NCBI GenBank assembly: GCA_902386555.1
Contig: CABMJJ010000009.1
Location: 409,870-473,869, forward strand
Direction: 5' to 3'
Source of the DNA: Candidatus Bilamarchaeum dharawalense
Lineage (GTDB): Archaea; Micrarchaeota; Micrarchaeia; Anstonellales; Bilamarchaeaceae
Length of the DNA: 64,000 nucleotides
Position numbers and translations under genes: made by a program. How positions within the stretch are numbered: position 1 is the first letter of the stretch; every line of letters starts with the position of its first letter. Of this stretch, positions 1 to 7,166 are shown piece after piece. A model generated the notes under the pieces. That model did not search any database. It had not been told where the DNA came from and was given only the letters and a program-made list of their open reading frames with translations.

Positions 1-249
1 CAGAAACAATCTCCAGTTTCTGTGGTGAATTTGGCATATGTAGCTTTTATCGCCACCAATTCCAAGAATTGCACCTTCGATTCTGCCTTTATGGTTTGCA
101 TAGAGAATTGTACCATCACCACCTATGCAGATGGTAACTTCTGCATCTTTTCTAACGATAGAATGTTTTGGTGCGAGCACTGCCTTTAGCTCGGAAGCAA
201 CGCGCCTTGCCCAGGACTTTTTTGGGTTGGCAATAATCTTGACTTTCAT
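1..249 (-). CDS. nadK: NAD kinase (N-terminal part; runs off window start)
   Basis: The 83 visible codons begin with ATG at 249 and stay open to the window edge. Residues 41-50 contain the GGDGT nucleotide-binding signature of the NAD/diacylglycerol kinase fold (context ICIGGDGTILY), followed by a glycine-rich strand (LGIGGDKS) at the position where archaeal ATP-NAD kinases have their second conserved motif. The enzyme phosphorylates NAD to NADP in the cytosol. The C-terminal half, with most of the NAD-binding residues, lies outside the window, so completeness cannot be judged. A T/A-rich stretch near 270-282 could be its promoter on this strand. Confidence 0.85.
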   Translation of the reverse strand, partial: MKVKIIANPKKSWARRVASELKAVLAPKHSIVRKDAEVTICIGGDGTILYANHKGRIEGAILGIGGDKSYICQIHHRNWRLFL

Positions 250-288
250 AGGAAGAAAAATAGGGGGGAAGGGTTTTATTAATTAAAT

Positions 289-1413
289 CTATGGCTGACC
301 TAATTTTGCCTGAAACTCTTGAATGTTATTTAGGGCCAAACTAAACCCCTGCCACTCTCCATTCTCCATTTTATAGAAATCGTCATCGGTGATTACAATT
401 ATGATATCCTTGGTGCTTTTGCCGCAATCTTCTCCACCACATAGAAACAAATCCGTGCTAATCATACCAGTATAACTTCCGTCCTGTGGTTCAAATGTTT
501 GGGCGCCATTGAGTTTGTATAGGTCAGCAGCACTTTCTATTTTTGCACTTGGAAGTCCGACAACACAATGACCACGAAGTTGTTCATCAGTATAGAAGGT
601 AGTATAACAGATTATAACTGGATTAAGATCCTCCAGCAAACCAAGGGGTTTGGCTTGGGCATTTTTATAATACCAGGCAGTGTCACTGCCCTCATAAACT
701 GTGAATTTGCTGCTACCGGTAGTCCAACCCATTAGCTTAACATGAGGTTCGGTTTTCTTTATATCATTCAGAACTGCCTTCAAAAAAAGTGAATAGTCCT
801 CGCAATCCCCACCACCCTTTGCCACCATCTCGTCTAAGGTGTTAAGTTTATCTGGAGATTCGTCCTTGTAGAAGAACTCCAGTCTTTTTTCCATAAAAAA
901 ATCAATACATGCAAGATTAAGGGTGTCCGAACCCTGAATACATTTTGAGGTGACATAGCCTGGAAAAAATTCTAACGTGGGACTCATATGGGAGTTTGTT
1001 TTAAACCATTGGATGGACTCGTTAATTGAAAGGGAAATATTTTCAACTTCGGTTTGGAGAGTTGCAAATTCGATCTGAGCTTCTTCAAGTGAAATTGATT
1101 TGTTGGTTAGTTCTGCACGAGTGGCATTCAGTTCATTTTGAGTGTGTGTAAGAAGATTCTGGGTTTGGATTAGTTTTAATTGCTCTGTTTCAAGTTGGGA
1201 ATTGAGATCTTGAATATCCTGATCCCGATCATGTATTGTTTTGTTAAGTTCAGTCACCTGGACAGCAAGTTGGTTTTTTTCATTTTCAGAATTGGTTTTT
1301 TGCTTTGCCAGATCTTCTCTGATGATATTTATGTTGTAGAGAAAAAAGATATTGGAAGCAAGAAGAAACAGGATAAAAAAGGCAAGAACAACATGTACTG
1401 TAGAAATTTTCAT
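289..1413 (-). CDS. Membrane-anchored coiled-coil protein with transglutaminase-like domain
   Basis: The 374-residue protein has one N-terminal membrane segment (about residues 7-28), a long coiled coil (about 32-130) and a C-terminal domain with a transglutaminase/cysteine-protease-like pattern: Cys204 in GGDCEDYSLF, His282 in GHCVVG and a probable acidic third residue, Glu308, in FEPQ. The domain should face outside. The ATG at 1413 lies about 25 nt below an ATTTAAATC box near 1434-1442, which suggests a leaderless transcript. The order Cys-His-Glu fits archaeal transglutaminase-like proteins; the substrate is unknown. It could be a protease or a cross-linking enzyme of the cell surface. 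Confidence 0.7.
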   Translation of the reverse strand: MKISTVHVVLAFFILFLLASNIFFLYNINIIREDLAKQKTNSENEKNQLAVQVTELNKTIHDRDQDIQDLNSQLETEQLKLIQTQNLLTHTQNELNATRAELTNKSISLEEAQIEFATLQTEVENISLSINESIQWFKTNSHMSPTLEFFPGYVTSKCIQGSDTLNLACIDFFMEKRLEFFYKDESPDKLNTLDEMVAKGGGDCEDYSLFLKAVLNDIKKTEPHVKLMGWTTGSSKFTVYEGSDTAWYYKNAQAKPLGLLEDLNPVIICYTTFYTDEQLRGHCVVGLPSAKIESAADLYKLNGAQTFEPQDGSYTGMISTDLFLCGGEDCGKSTKDIIIVITDDDFYKMENGEWQGFSLALNNIQEFQAKLGQP

Positions 1414-1484
1414 AAATTGAATAGGTATTGTAGATTTAAATTTCTATATATGAGAAAAAGAGAAAAATAAAAAATAAGAAAAAA

Positions 1485-2564
1485 TTAACCTAGAACTTCC
1501 AAATCAGAAGAGTAGGTTGGTATGACTGTTTCTTCTTCAGTCATTGAGGAGCCTGCAACGGAAGCACCCTTCACGCCAGTTACGATGGCAACGATTTCCA
1601 ACTTGCCCTCGTAGTTCTGCATGATTCTGGCACCCCATTTAACATTGGCTTCTGCATCCATTTTTTCAGTTACCCATTCACCAGCTTTGATAGCATCGCC
1701 CAATGTGAGGTCGCTGCCACCGGTGATGTGAATAAGTGCACCCTTTGCACCTTCAAAGTCAACATCGAGTAATCTGTTTTTGATAACTCCTTCTGCTGCT
1801 GCTTTGACTTTATCATTACCCTTACCTTCACCTACTGCAATGAAACCAACTCCTCCGCCTTCCATGATTGCACGGACATCAGCAAAGTCGATGTTAATCA
1901 AAGATGGTTGGGTGATGGTCCAGACAAGACCGCTAATTGCTCTTGAGAGAATCTCATCAGCAACAGCAAATGCTTCTGCCATTGGTAGGTTTGGAACCAA
2001 TTGAACCAGTCTGTTGTTATCAAGTATAATGACTGAGTCGCAGCTCTTTTTCAAGAGTTTTATACCGTCTTCTGCTCTCTTTTTTCTTGCTCTTTCTAAA
2101 GCAAATGGATAGGTAACCATTGCAACTACTATTGCACCCTGTTCTTTTGCAATCTGTGCAACGATTGGTGCGGCACCTCCACCAGTACCACCACCCATAC
2201 CAGCGCAAACGAATACCAAGTGAGCGCCTTCGAGTTCTCTTTCTACGAGTGGTCTGTCCACTTCGCAGGATTTTGCACCAATGTCTGGATAACCACCTGC
2301 ACCCAAACCTTTGGTAACAGATTTACCAATCAACACTTTCTTTGCCCTTTCATGAACAATGTTCAAGTGTTGCTTATCTGTGTTAACAGCAACAAGATCA
2401 GTACCCTTAACTCCAGACTTAATTAGTCTGTTAATGGTGTTGTTACCAGCACCACCCACACCGACAGTTACAATTTTAATGCTCTCAGAACTGAGTGCAT
2501 CGGATGATGACTTATCGGCTTGCGGCGTATTTTCCCCAACTACAGATCGTACTAAATCTTCCAT
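1485..2564 (-). CDS. ftsZ: Cell division protein FtsZ
   Basis: This tubulin-superfamily GTPase forms the division ring. The 359-residue product has the N-terminal Rossmann start (VGVGGAGNN), the tubulin signature as [12 protein letters not shown] and the T7-loop region ([11 protein letters not shown]). The usual signature has Ser/Ala/Thr where this protein has the second-to-last Gly, a small variation. I place the start at the ATG at 2564, because AAGGTGTG lies 5-12 nt upstream; an in-frame ATG 8 codons earlier (2588) has no SD and lies inside a hairpin. The protein is close to the FtsZ1 type, but I cannot assign the paralog with certainty. Its leader is unusually structured (2576-2734). Confidence 0.95.
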   Translation of the reverse strand: MEDLVRSVVGENTPQADKSSSDALSSESIKIVTVGVGGAGNNTINRLIKSGVKGTDLVAVNTDKQHLNIVHERAKKVLIGKSVTKGLGAGGYPDIGAKSCEVDRPLVERELEGAHLVFVCAGMGGGTGGGAAPIVAQIAKEQGAIVVAMVTYPFALERARKKRAEDGIKLLKKSCDSVIILDNNRLVQLVPNLPMAEAFAVADEILSRAISGLVWTITQPSLINIDFADVRAIMEGGGVGFIAVGEGKGNDKVKAAAEGVIKNRLLDVDFEGAKGALIHITGGSDLTLGDAIKAGEWVTEKMDAEANVKWGARIMQNYEGKLEIVAIVTGVKGASVAGSSMTEEETVIPTYSSDLEVLG

Positions 2565-2575
2565 ATTCACACCTT

Positions 2576-2734
2576 GTTTAAATTTCATTTAAACTAAGTA
2601 AAAATGCACTGCATTTTTACACCGTTTTATCATTTTTGGTCGCTTTCTCTTTGTCCCGTATTTTTTCGCAGCCGCGAAAAAATTAACGAAACAAATATGA
2701 GAGTAATAGTTGACCCTTTCGGGGATTTAAATAG
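2576..2734 (-). promoter_or_regulatory. Structured ftsZ leader: TATA box, three inverted repeats, SD
   Basis: On the minus strand a TATTTAAAT box lies at about 2726-2734, so transcription should start near 2700 and give a leader of about 140 nt. It holds three perfect inverted repeats: ATTTTTTCGC/GCGAAAAAAT (2660-2683, 4-nt loop), GTAAAAATGCA/TGCATTTTTAC (2598-2620, 1-nt spacer) and GTTTAAAT/ATTTAAAC (2576-2594, 3-nt loop). The last one directly touches the ftsZ SD (2568-2575). Folding could hide the SD. The box and repeats are seen; regulation is inferred. Confidence 0.55.
2594..2614 (-). CDS. Possible 6-codon upstream ORF in the ftsZ leader
   Basis: An ATG at 2614 follows a GGTG SD (2620-2623) with 5-nt spacing and opens a six-residue ORF (MQCIFT) that ends in TAG at the foot of the hairpin against the ftsZ SD. 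The ORF lies inside a perfect 11-bp-arm palindrome. A leader of similar design occurs before rpe and proC. Six codons can arise by chance; the SD and the placement are the only support. Confidence 0.3.
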   Translation of the reverse strand: MQCIFT

Positions 2735-2811
2735 ATTTACATTTACGCCTAACAAACAAAAGCACAAAAATGCAAACAAAAAAACAAGTTGAGAAGTTAC
2801 GAGGGAAAAGT

Positions 2812-2875
2812 ATAAATACATTGACTAAATGTATTTATCATGTTCCGTACGATTGTGGCACAGCTATACCACAAT
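2812..2875 (+). promoter_or_regulatory. Promoter and two inverted repeats before the vapBC-like pair
   Basis: A TATAAATA box starts at 2811. Overlapping it is a perfect inverted repeat with 11-bp arms (ATAAATACATT, 2812-2822, and AATGTATTTAT, 2828-2838; 5-nt spacer). Forty nt further on is a second one, ATTGTGG/CCACAAT (2852-2858 and 2869-2875; 10-nt spacer). Antitoxins commonly bind such repeats to repress their own operon; that role is inferred here. Confidence 0.6.
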
Positions 2876-2897
2876 GGACGTATCAAAGAGGGGGAAA

Positions 2898-3113
2898 ATG
2901 GTTAAGGTAATAACAATAATGGACGACGTATATGCAGATCTTTATCGGTTAAAAAAATCCAAAGCCATGAGCTTTAGTGAGATTTTAAGGTTTTTACTGA
3001 AGGAAAAAAAGGAAGGCAGTAATATTATCAGCCTGGCTGGAAGCATAGATGAAATGGATATTAATCACCGCGAAGTAGACAGGATACGAAAGGAACAGGT
3101 CTATACCCGCTAG
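2898..3113 (+). CDS. VapB-like antitoxin
   Basis: The small 71-residue protein begins with a ribbon-helix-helix-like pattern (VKVITIMDDVYADLYRLKKSK followed by SFSEILRFLL), as in archaeal VapB/CopG antitoxins, and has a charged C-terminal tail that would wrap the toxin. I choose the ATG at 2898 because a GAGGGGG SD lies just upstream; in-frame starts at 2829 and 2874 lie in the operator region. The gene is followed 8 nt later by a PIN-domain toxin. Autorepression through the inverted repeats at 2812-2875 is likely. Confidence 0.75.
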   Translation: MVKVITIMDDVYADLYRLKKSKAMSFSEILRFLLKEKKEGSNIISLAGSIDEMDINHREVDRIRKEQVYTR

Positions 3114-3121
3114 GTGCCTTT

Positions 3122-3496
3122 ATGGAAAAAATTTGCTTGGACTTTGAAGCTGCATTGGATTTTCTCCGTGGCGAACCGGCAATTATTGATAAGATGAGGT
3201 ATTATGCGGATCATGAGGAGATATGTATAACAAGTTTAACAATGATGCATCTTCTCGAGGTAATAAACAAATCAGAGGTGGTCTCGTCATTTTCTGCAAA
3301 TGTTACTGTTTTACCATTTGATAAAAAAGCAGCTCAGATTGCCTCTAAAATTTTGAATGATATGAAAGAACGCAGTGATGGTTTCAGAATAACAGATAGT
3401 ATTTTGACAGCTGCCATCTGCATGGCCAATGACGCTCACTTGTTTACAAAATCAACAGGAAAATTTGAGGGGATAAAAGGATTGAAAAAAGTTTAG
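3122..3496 (+). CDS. VapC-like PIN-domain ribonuclease toxin
   Basis: The 124-residue protein has the PIN-domain layout: Asp7 at the end of the first strand (CLDF), Glu46 in MHLLE, Asp92 in RITDSILTAA and a C-terminal TKSTGKFEGIKGL segment. In most VapC toxins the equivalent of that last segment carries Asn/Asp (TRNxxDF); here it has Ser-Thr-Gly, so the fourth acidic position looks replaced. Known VapC proteins cut tRNA or rRNA and are neutralised by the partner antitoxin. The pair is a compact two-gene operon between ftsZ and purQ. The weak fourth site might lower activity. Confidence 0.75.
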   Translation: MEKICLDFEAALDFLRGEPAIIDKMRYYADHEEICITSLTMMHLLEVINKSEVVSSFSANVTVLPFDKKAAQIASKILNDMKERSDGFRITDSILTAAICMANDAHLFTKSTGKFEGIKGLKKV

Positions 3497-3560
3497 TTTT
3501 TATTTTATAACAATTATAGGAGATTCAGACCTTCATCGTAAATGACCCGGATGTGATGTT

Positions 3561-4325
3561 ATGGCGCTCAAAGCATTGGTAGTAACAGGATATGGCATAA
3601 ACTGCGAGAACGAGAGCAAGTATGCCATTGAAAAGAGTGGTGGCACAGCAGAAATTGTTCATGTTAATAAGGTTCTTGAAAATCCCAAAATGCTTGGAAA
3701 CTATAACATGTTTTTCATCCCGGGGGGGTTTGCTTTCGGTGATGATCTTGGTTCTGGAAAAGTTTTTGGCAACAAGATGAAATTTAAAATCAAAGACCAA
3801 TTGGATGAATTTGTCAAAGCAGGAAATTTGGTGGTTGGTATTTGTAATGGATTCCAAGCACTTGTGAAGATGGGATTACTTCCAGTACCAGACTTTCAAC
3901 AACGAGTAAGCTTGGTTGGGAATGATTCTGGACACTTCGAGGATAGATGGGTGATCCTAAAAACAAACAAGGATTCTCCCTGTATCTACACAAAGGGAAT
4001 GGAACACCTTCTTGTTCCAGTTCGTCACGGTGAAGGAAAATTTATCCCAAAAAATGAGAGTATACTAAAAGAAATGAGAGAAAACAATCTTGTGGTCTTT
4101 CAGTATGTTGATGAAAACGGAAACCTGGCAGGTTACCCCTACAACCCAAATGGCTCGGTAGATAATATTGCAGCATTGTGTGATAAAACCGGGAGGATAT
4201 TTGGTATGATGCCACATCCTGAAGCATTTAACATTCCAGAAAACTGCCCCTACTGGATAAGAGGGGGAATAAAAGAAGCATTGGGCCTACGAATTTTCAA
4301 AAATACAGTGGAATTCATGAGGTAA
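3561..4325 (+). CDS. purQ: Phosphoribosylformylglycinamidine synthase, glutaminase subunit
   Basis: This class I glutamine amidotransferase supplies ammonia for FGAM synthesis in the fourth step of de novo purine synthesis, working with PurL and PurS (not in this window). The nucleophile is Cys95 in GICNGFQ, and the His-Glu pair is His219 and Glu221 in PHPEAF. At 254 residues it has the length of archaeal PurQ. The ATG follows a weak SD (GTGATG). A short ATG-to-TGA ORF of four codons lies directly upstream at 3543; I attach no meaning to it. Confidence 0.95.
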   Translation: MALKALVVTGYGINCENESKYAIEKSGGTAEIVHVNKVLENPKMLGNYNMFFIPGGFAFGDDLGSGKVFGNKMKFKIKDQLDEFVKAGNLVVGICNGFQALVKMGLLPVPDFQQRVSLVGNDSGHFEDRWVILKTNKDSPCIYTKGMEHLLVPVRHGEGKFIPKNESILKEMRENNLVVFQYVDENGNLAGYPYNPNGSVDNIAALCDKTGRIFGMMPHPEAFNIPENCPYWIRGGIKEALGLRIFKNTVEFMR

Positions 4326-4805
4326 TTATTTTATAGGACCAATAAGATAGCCTAGAACTGGAACCATGAGCACAGATACAGATATTAGGAACAGGGTGTG
4401 CATAAAATCCAGAAAGGACTGGGCAAGGAAAACAGTAACCGATTCGTGCTTACCCATTCTTTCGAAGAATCTTTTGAAATAACCCATCAGAATGATGATG
4501 GGGATGGTAATCATAATAATCAGGTAAAATGCAGTTATTCCTGGGGTTTTGAGAAATGAAAGGACCTTATCCAGACTATTGAAAAGAAAAAGGAATGCTA
4601 CACCAACCAACCCCCAAAAAAGAAAGAAAAAATCAATTACTCTGCCATTATCAGGGTAAAGACCACGAGTGTACTCCTCGTCCATAATCTTTATAGAGCG
4701 GGGAAGCTCCCAGATGATGAAGCAGATGATTAGAATAGCAGAAAACGAAGTGAATAGTGTTGGGGTAAGAATTGAGAAAAAATCTCCGACTAAATTAAGT
4801 GGCAT
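4326..4805 (-). CDS. Integral membrane protein of unknown function
   Basis: About four hydrophobic segments are visible, with a short charged loop (IMDEEYTRGLYPDNGR) between the first and second pairs. I do not recognise the family. The open frame reaches back to 5012, but that extension has a non-membrane, low-complexity look and overlaps the oppositely oriented regulator and its promoter. I therefore use the ATG at 4805. A TTG near 4835 would keep the whole first hydrophobic helix and is a good alternative; a TTATAA box at about 4864-4869 supports a start in this area. Its stop is adjacent to that of purQ (convergent). Confidence 0.55.
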   Translation of the reverse strand: MPLNLVGDFFSILTPTLFTSFSAILIICFIIWELPRSIKIMDEEYTRGLYPDNGRVIDFFFLFWGLVGVAFLFLFNSLDKVLSFLKTPGITAFYLIIMITIPIIILMGYFKRFFERMGKHESVTVFLAQSFLDFMHTLFLISVSVLMVPVLGYLIGPIK

Positions 4806-4887
4806 AGCTAGATTAAATAGCAATAACAATATAAAACATACGTCGACAAGAACTGCCGAACCCTTATAAGACGATAGTCGAAATGAA

Positions 4888-4894
4888 TATAAAT
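4888..4894 (+). promoter_or_regulatory. TATA box of the HTH regulator gene
   Basis: TATAAAT lies about 60 nt before the ATG at 4952, which gives a leader of some 35 nt ending in an AAGGTGA SD. Confidence 0.5.
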
Positions 4895-4951
4895 GGTTTG
4901 CAAAATAGTTGAATACTATGGGGTTAGAGGACCTACCCTCAAGGTGACAAA

Positions 4952-5641
4952 ATGGAAAAGATAAAAATGGAGATTGCCGGGGAAATCTCACTTTCTGAAG
5001 ATCCTGGCGCAACCATGAGAAAATGGCGGGAGATATTTAGCATTTCTCAGGTTGAGCTTGCAAAACATCTTGATATCACAGTATCAACCATTAGTGATTA
5101 CGAAGGCAATAGGAGAAAATCACCAGGAACGGGTGTAATAAGGAGATTTGTAAATGCGCTCTTTGAAATCGATCAGGTAAAAGGGGGAGGCATTGCACAG
5201 AAATTCAGAGAAAAAGAAAAACCAGTAAGCGAATATTTCGAAGTCCATGAGTTTGCAAGATCAATTTCTTTAAAGGATTTTGTTAACTTGATTGACGGTA
5301 AAATCCTAACCAACGAAGACCTTGTGGAAACTAAGAAGATATATGGATATACTTTAATCGACAGCATCAAAGTGATTTTGGATATGCCATTTTCATACTT
5401 TCAGAATCTTTATGGAAACGTAAATGAACGCGTGTTTATTTTTACAGGTGTCAGCACAGGACGAAGTCCATTTGTCGTTGTGCGAGTTAGTTCATCAAAA
5501 CCGTCTGCAGTGGTGCTGCATAATATAGATGCAACCAAAGTAGACAAACTTGCAATGAAGATATCAGAGAGAGAAAGAATACCAATGATTGCAACTAACA
5601 TGACAATAGAAAAAATAAAAGATGCATTAAACCGACTCTAA
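4952..5641 (+). CDS. Archaeal HTH transcriptional regulator (COG1709-like)
   Basis: Residues about 22-75 form a Xre/Cro-type helix-turn-helix (RKWREIFSISQVELAKHL, then VSTISDYEGNRRKSPG). The remaining 150 residues match the C-terminal domain typical of a conserved archaeal regulator family whose ligand is unknown to me. The ATG follows AAGGTGA at good spacing. The gene is alone on this strand and its last 4 bp overlap the convergent membrane-protein gene. It is probably a DNA-binding regulator; the targets cannot be told from the sequence. Confidence 0.8.
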   Translation: MEKIKMEIAGEISLSEDPGATMRKWREIFSISQVELAKHLDITVSTISDYEGNRRKSPGTGVIRRFVNALFEIDQVKGGGIAQKFREKEKPVSEYFEVHEFARSISLKDFVNLIDGKILTNEDLVETKKIYGYTLIDSIKVILDMPFSYFQNLYGNVNERVFIFTGVSTGRSPFVVVRVSSSKPSAVVLHNIDATKVDKLAMKISERERIPMIATNMTIEKIKDALNRL

Positions 5642-6030
5642 TTTTCCTTTTTCTTTACAAACTGATAGTAAAGAATGGCAGCCAAAAGTCCCAGAAACAG
5701 AACACCAACTATCCACACTACCTTATTGTCTAGATTGGGATTGGTAACTAGATCGATAAGCACTAAAATCGTAAATAGAAACATGACAAAACCAGCGATA
5801 ATAATTGCAACCATGGTTATCATGCCGATTAGACTCCTCGAGGTGTTGCATAGATTTGTTAGTGATTGGGTAAGTGTTCCGGTAGAACCATAGACTGGAT
5901 CGCATACATTTTGACCCATGATAACTGTTAGGATAACTGGGGTTATTATGTAGATTACAGCAAGCAATATGGCAATTAACAAGAGAGCAACTGAGCAGAT
6001 AAGGGTCCATTTTATATATTTTTTATCCAT
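5638..6030 (-). CDS. Small membrane protein with PLDc_N-like C-terminal helices
   Basis: The 130-residue protein has about four membrane segments. The C-terminal part (NPNLDNKVVWIVGVLFLGLLAAILYYQFVKKK) resembles the two-helix PLDc_N module (Trp-led helix ending in a Tyr-Tyr pair). The start at 6030 is preceded by AGGTG, while the ATG six codons earlier is not. It begins 8 nt after the corA stop, so the two genes are probably co-transcribed. Function is unknown; a membrane accessory role is only a guess. Confidence 0.6.
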   Translation of the reverse strand: MDKKYIKWTLICSVALLLIAILLAVIYIITPVILTVIMGQNVCDPVYGSTGTLTQSLTNLCNTSRSLIGMITMVAIIIAGFVMFLFTILVLIDLVTNPNLDNKVVWIVGVLFLGLLAAILYYQFVKKKEN

Positions 6031-6038
6031 GAACGCAC

Positions 6039-7115
6039 CTAAATCCATTTCTTTCTTCTAAAATATAAAAGCATGGTTCCGGCAACCAATGACATAATAA
6101 TTAAAATAGCTGGATAGCCATAGGGACTTTCCAGTTCCGGCATGAATTTGAAGTTCATTCCATAGACTCCAGCAACAAAAGTTAATGGGATGAAAATCGT
6201 TGCTATGATGGTTAAGACCTTCATAACTTCGTTAAGTCTATGACTAACGCTGGAAAGGTAGATGTCAAGCATACCAGAGAGGATATCACGGATGGTTTCC
6301 ATAGATTCTATTATTTCAATGGTGTGATCATAGACATCACGAAGGAAAATTTTTGTTGTTGGACGTATGAGTCCATTTCTTTCACCACCAAGATGAATAA
6401 GGTAGTTGATTACTTCACGCAATGGCCAGACAGATTTGCGCAAAAGAATAATTTCGCGTTTGAGATGATGAATCTGATTAAGCGTCTTTGGATTCGGATT
6501 GGTTACAAGCTCATTTTCCAGAACTTCGATTTTTTCTCCGATTTTTTCCAGAATAACAAAATAATTATCGATAACAATATCTATTAGTGAATAGACAAGA
6601 TAGTCGGTTCCATACTCTCGGATTCTCCCCTTTTTAGTTCTGATTTGTTCACGAATTGGATCAAACAAATCCATGCAACCTTCTTGGAAGGTGAGCACAA
6701 AATTTTTTGAAAGAATTATGCTGAATTGTTCTGATTCCACTTTTTCTTTTTGTTCATCATAGCGAAGCATTCTCAAGACGATGTAGAGATATTTTCCCTG
6801 GTCCTCAACCTTTGGCCTTTGCCCGGTGTTTAGGATATCTTCCATAACCAATGGATGAAGCTCAAAGCCATGACCAAGATGTTGAAGAAGTTCCACATCC
6901 TGCAGGCCATCAACATCAACCCAGGTAACCGTTGACCGGTCTTTATAGGGCAGGCACGCCTTCACGCTGTCTGTAGAGTGTTCACAAAAGGATTTGTTGT
7001 TGTAATCAAATAGATAAATGGAGGTTTTATCGGTTTTTTTATCTCCAATAAAAATAGGTGTTCCTGGAGGAAGACCGGTTTTTCTCGAGCGTTTTTTCAT
7101 GAACGTTGAAAGCAT
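6039..7115 (-). CDS. corA: CorA-family magnesium/divalent cation transporter
   Basis: The protein has the CorA plan: a cytoplasmic alpha/beta and helical domain of about 300 residues, then two C-terminal membrane helices joined by the diagnostic GMNF loop (VYGMNFKFMPE). The C-terminus RRKKWI is basic. CorA forms a pentameric channel for Mg2+ or Co2+. The ATG at 7115 lies about 25 nt below the TTTAAATTT element at 7132-7143, so a leaderless start there fits better than the TTG at 7124 or the ATG at 7100. It shares this AT-rich element with the divergent pyrG gene. Confidence 0.93.
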   Translation of the reverse strand: MLSTFMKKRSRKTGLPPGTPIFIGDKKTDKTSIYLFDYNNKSFCEHSTDSVKACLPYKDRSTVTWVDVDGLQDVELLQHLGHGFELHPLVMEDILNTGQRPKVEDQGKYLYIVLRMLRYDEQKEKVESEQFSIILSKNFVLTFQEGCMDLFDPIREQIRTKKGRIREYGTDYLVYSLIDIVIDNYFVILEKIGEKIEVLENELVTNPNPKTLNQIHHLKREIILLRKSVWPLREVINYLIHLGGERNGLIRPTTKIFLRDVYDHTIEIIESMETIRDILSGMLDIYLSSVSHRLNEVMKVLTIIATIFIPLTFVAGVYGMNFKFMPELESPYGYPAILIIMSLVAGTMLLYFRRKKWI

Positions 7116-7129
7116 GACATACAAGGTTT

Positions 7130-7146
7130 TGTTAAATTTAAAAATA
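7130..7146. promoter_or_regulatory. Shared divergent core promoter of corA and pyrG
   Basis: The segment TTAAATTTAAAAATA contains a palindromic TTAAATTTAA that can serve as a TATA element on both strands. The corA ATG (7115) and a pyrG ATG (7167) each lie about 25 nt from it, in opposite directions, which is the distance expected between archaeal TATA boxes and transcription starts. Confidence 0.55.
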
Positions 7147-7166
7147 GTTCTAATGAAATGTTTCCT

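Noticed and set aside
1180-1470. Plus-strand frame opposite the transglutaminase-like gene
   Set aside because: Lies within a well-supported gene on the other strand; low-complexity Lys/Ile-rich product.
2604-2792. Plus-strand frame in the ftsZ leader region
   Set aside because: It starts within the palindrome, has no SD, and runs against the ftsZ leader; no domain.
3543-3557. Four-codon ATG-to-TGA ORF before purQ
   Set aside because: Too short, no own SD, and no hairpin; unlike the ftsZ, rpe and proC leaders.
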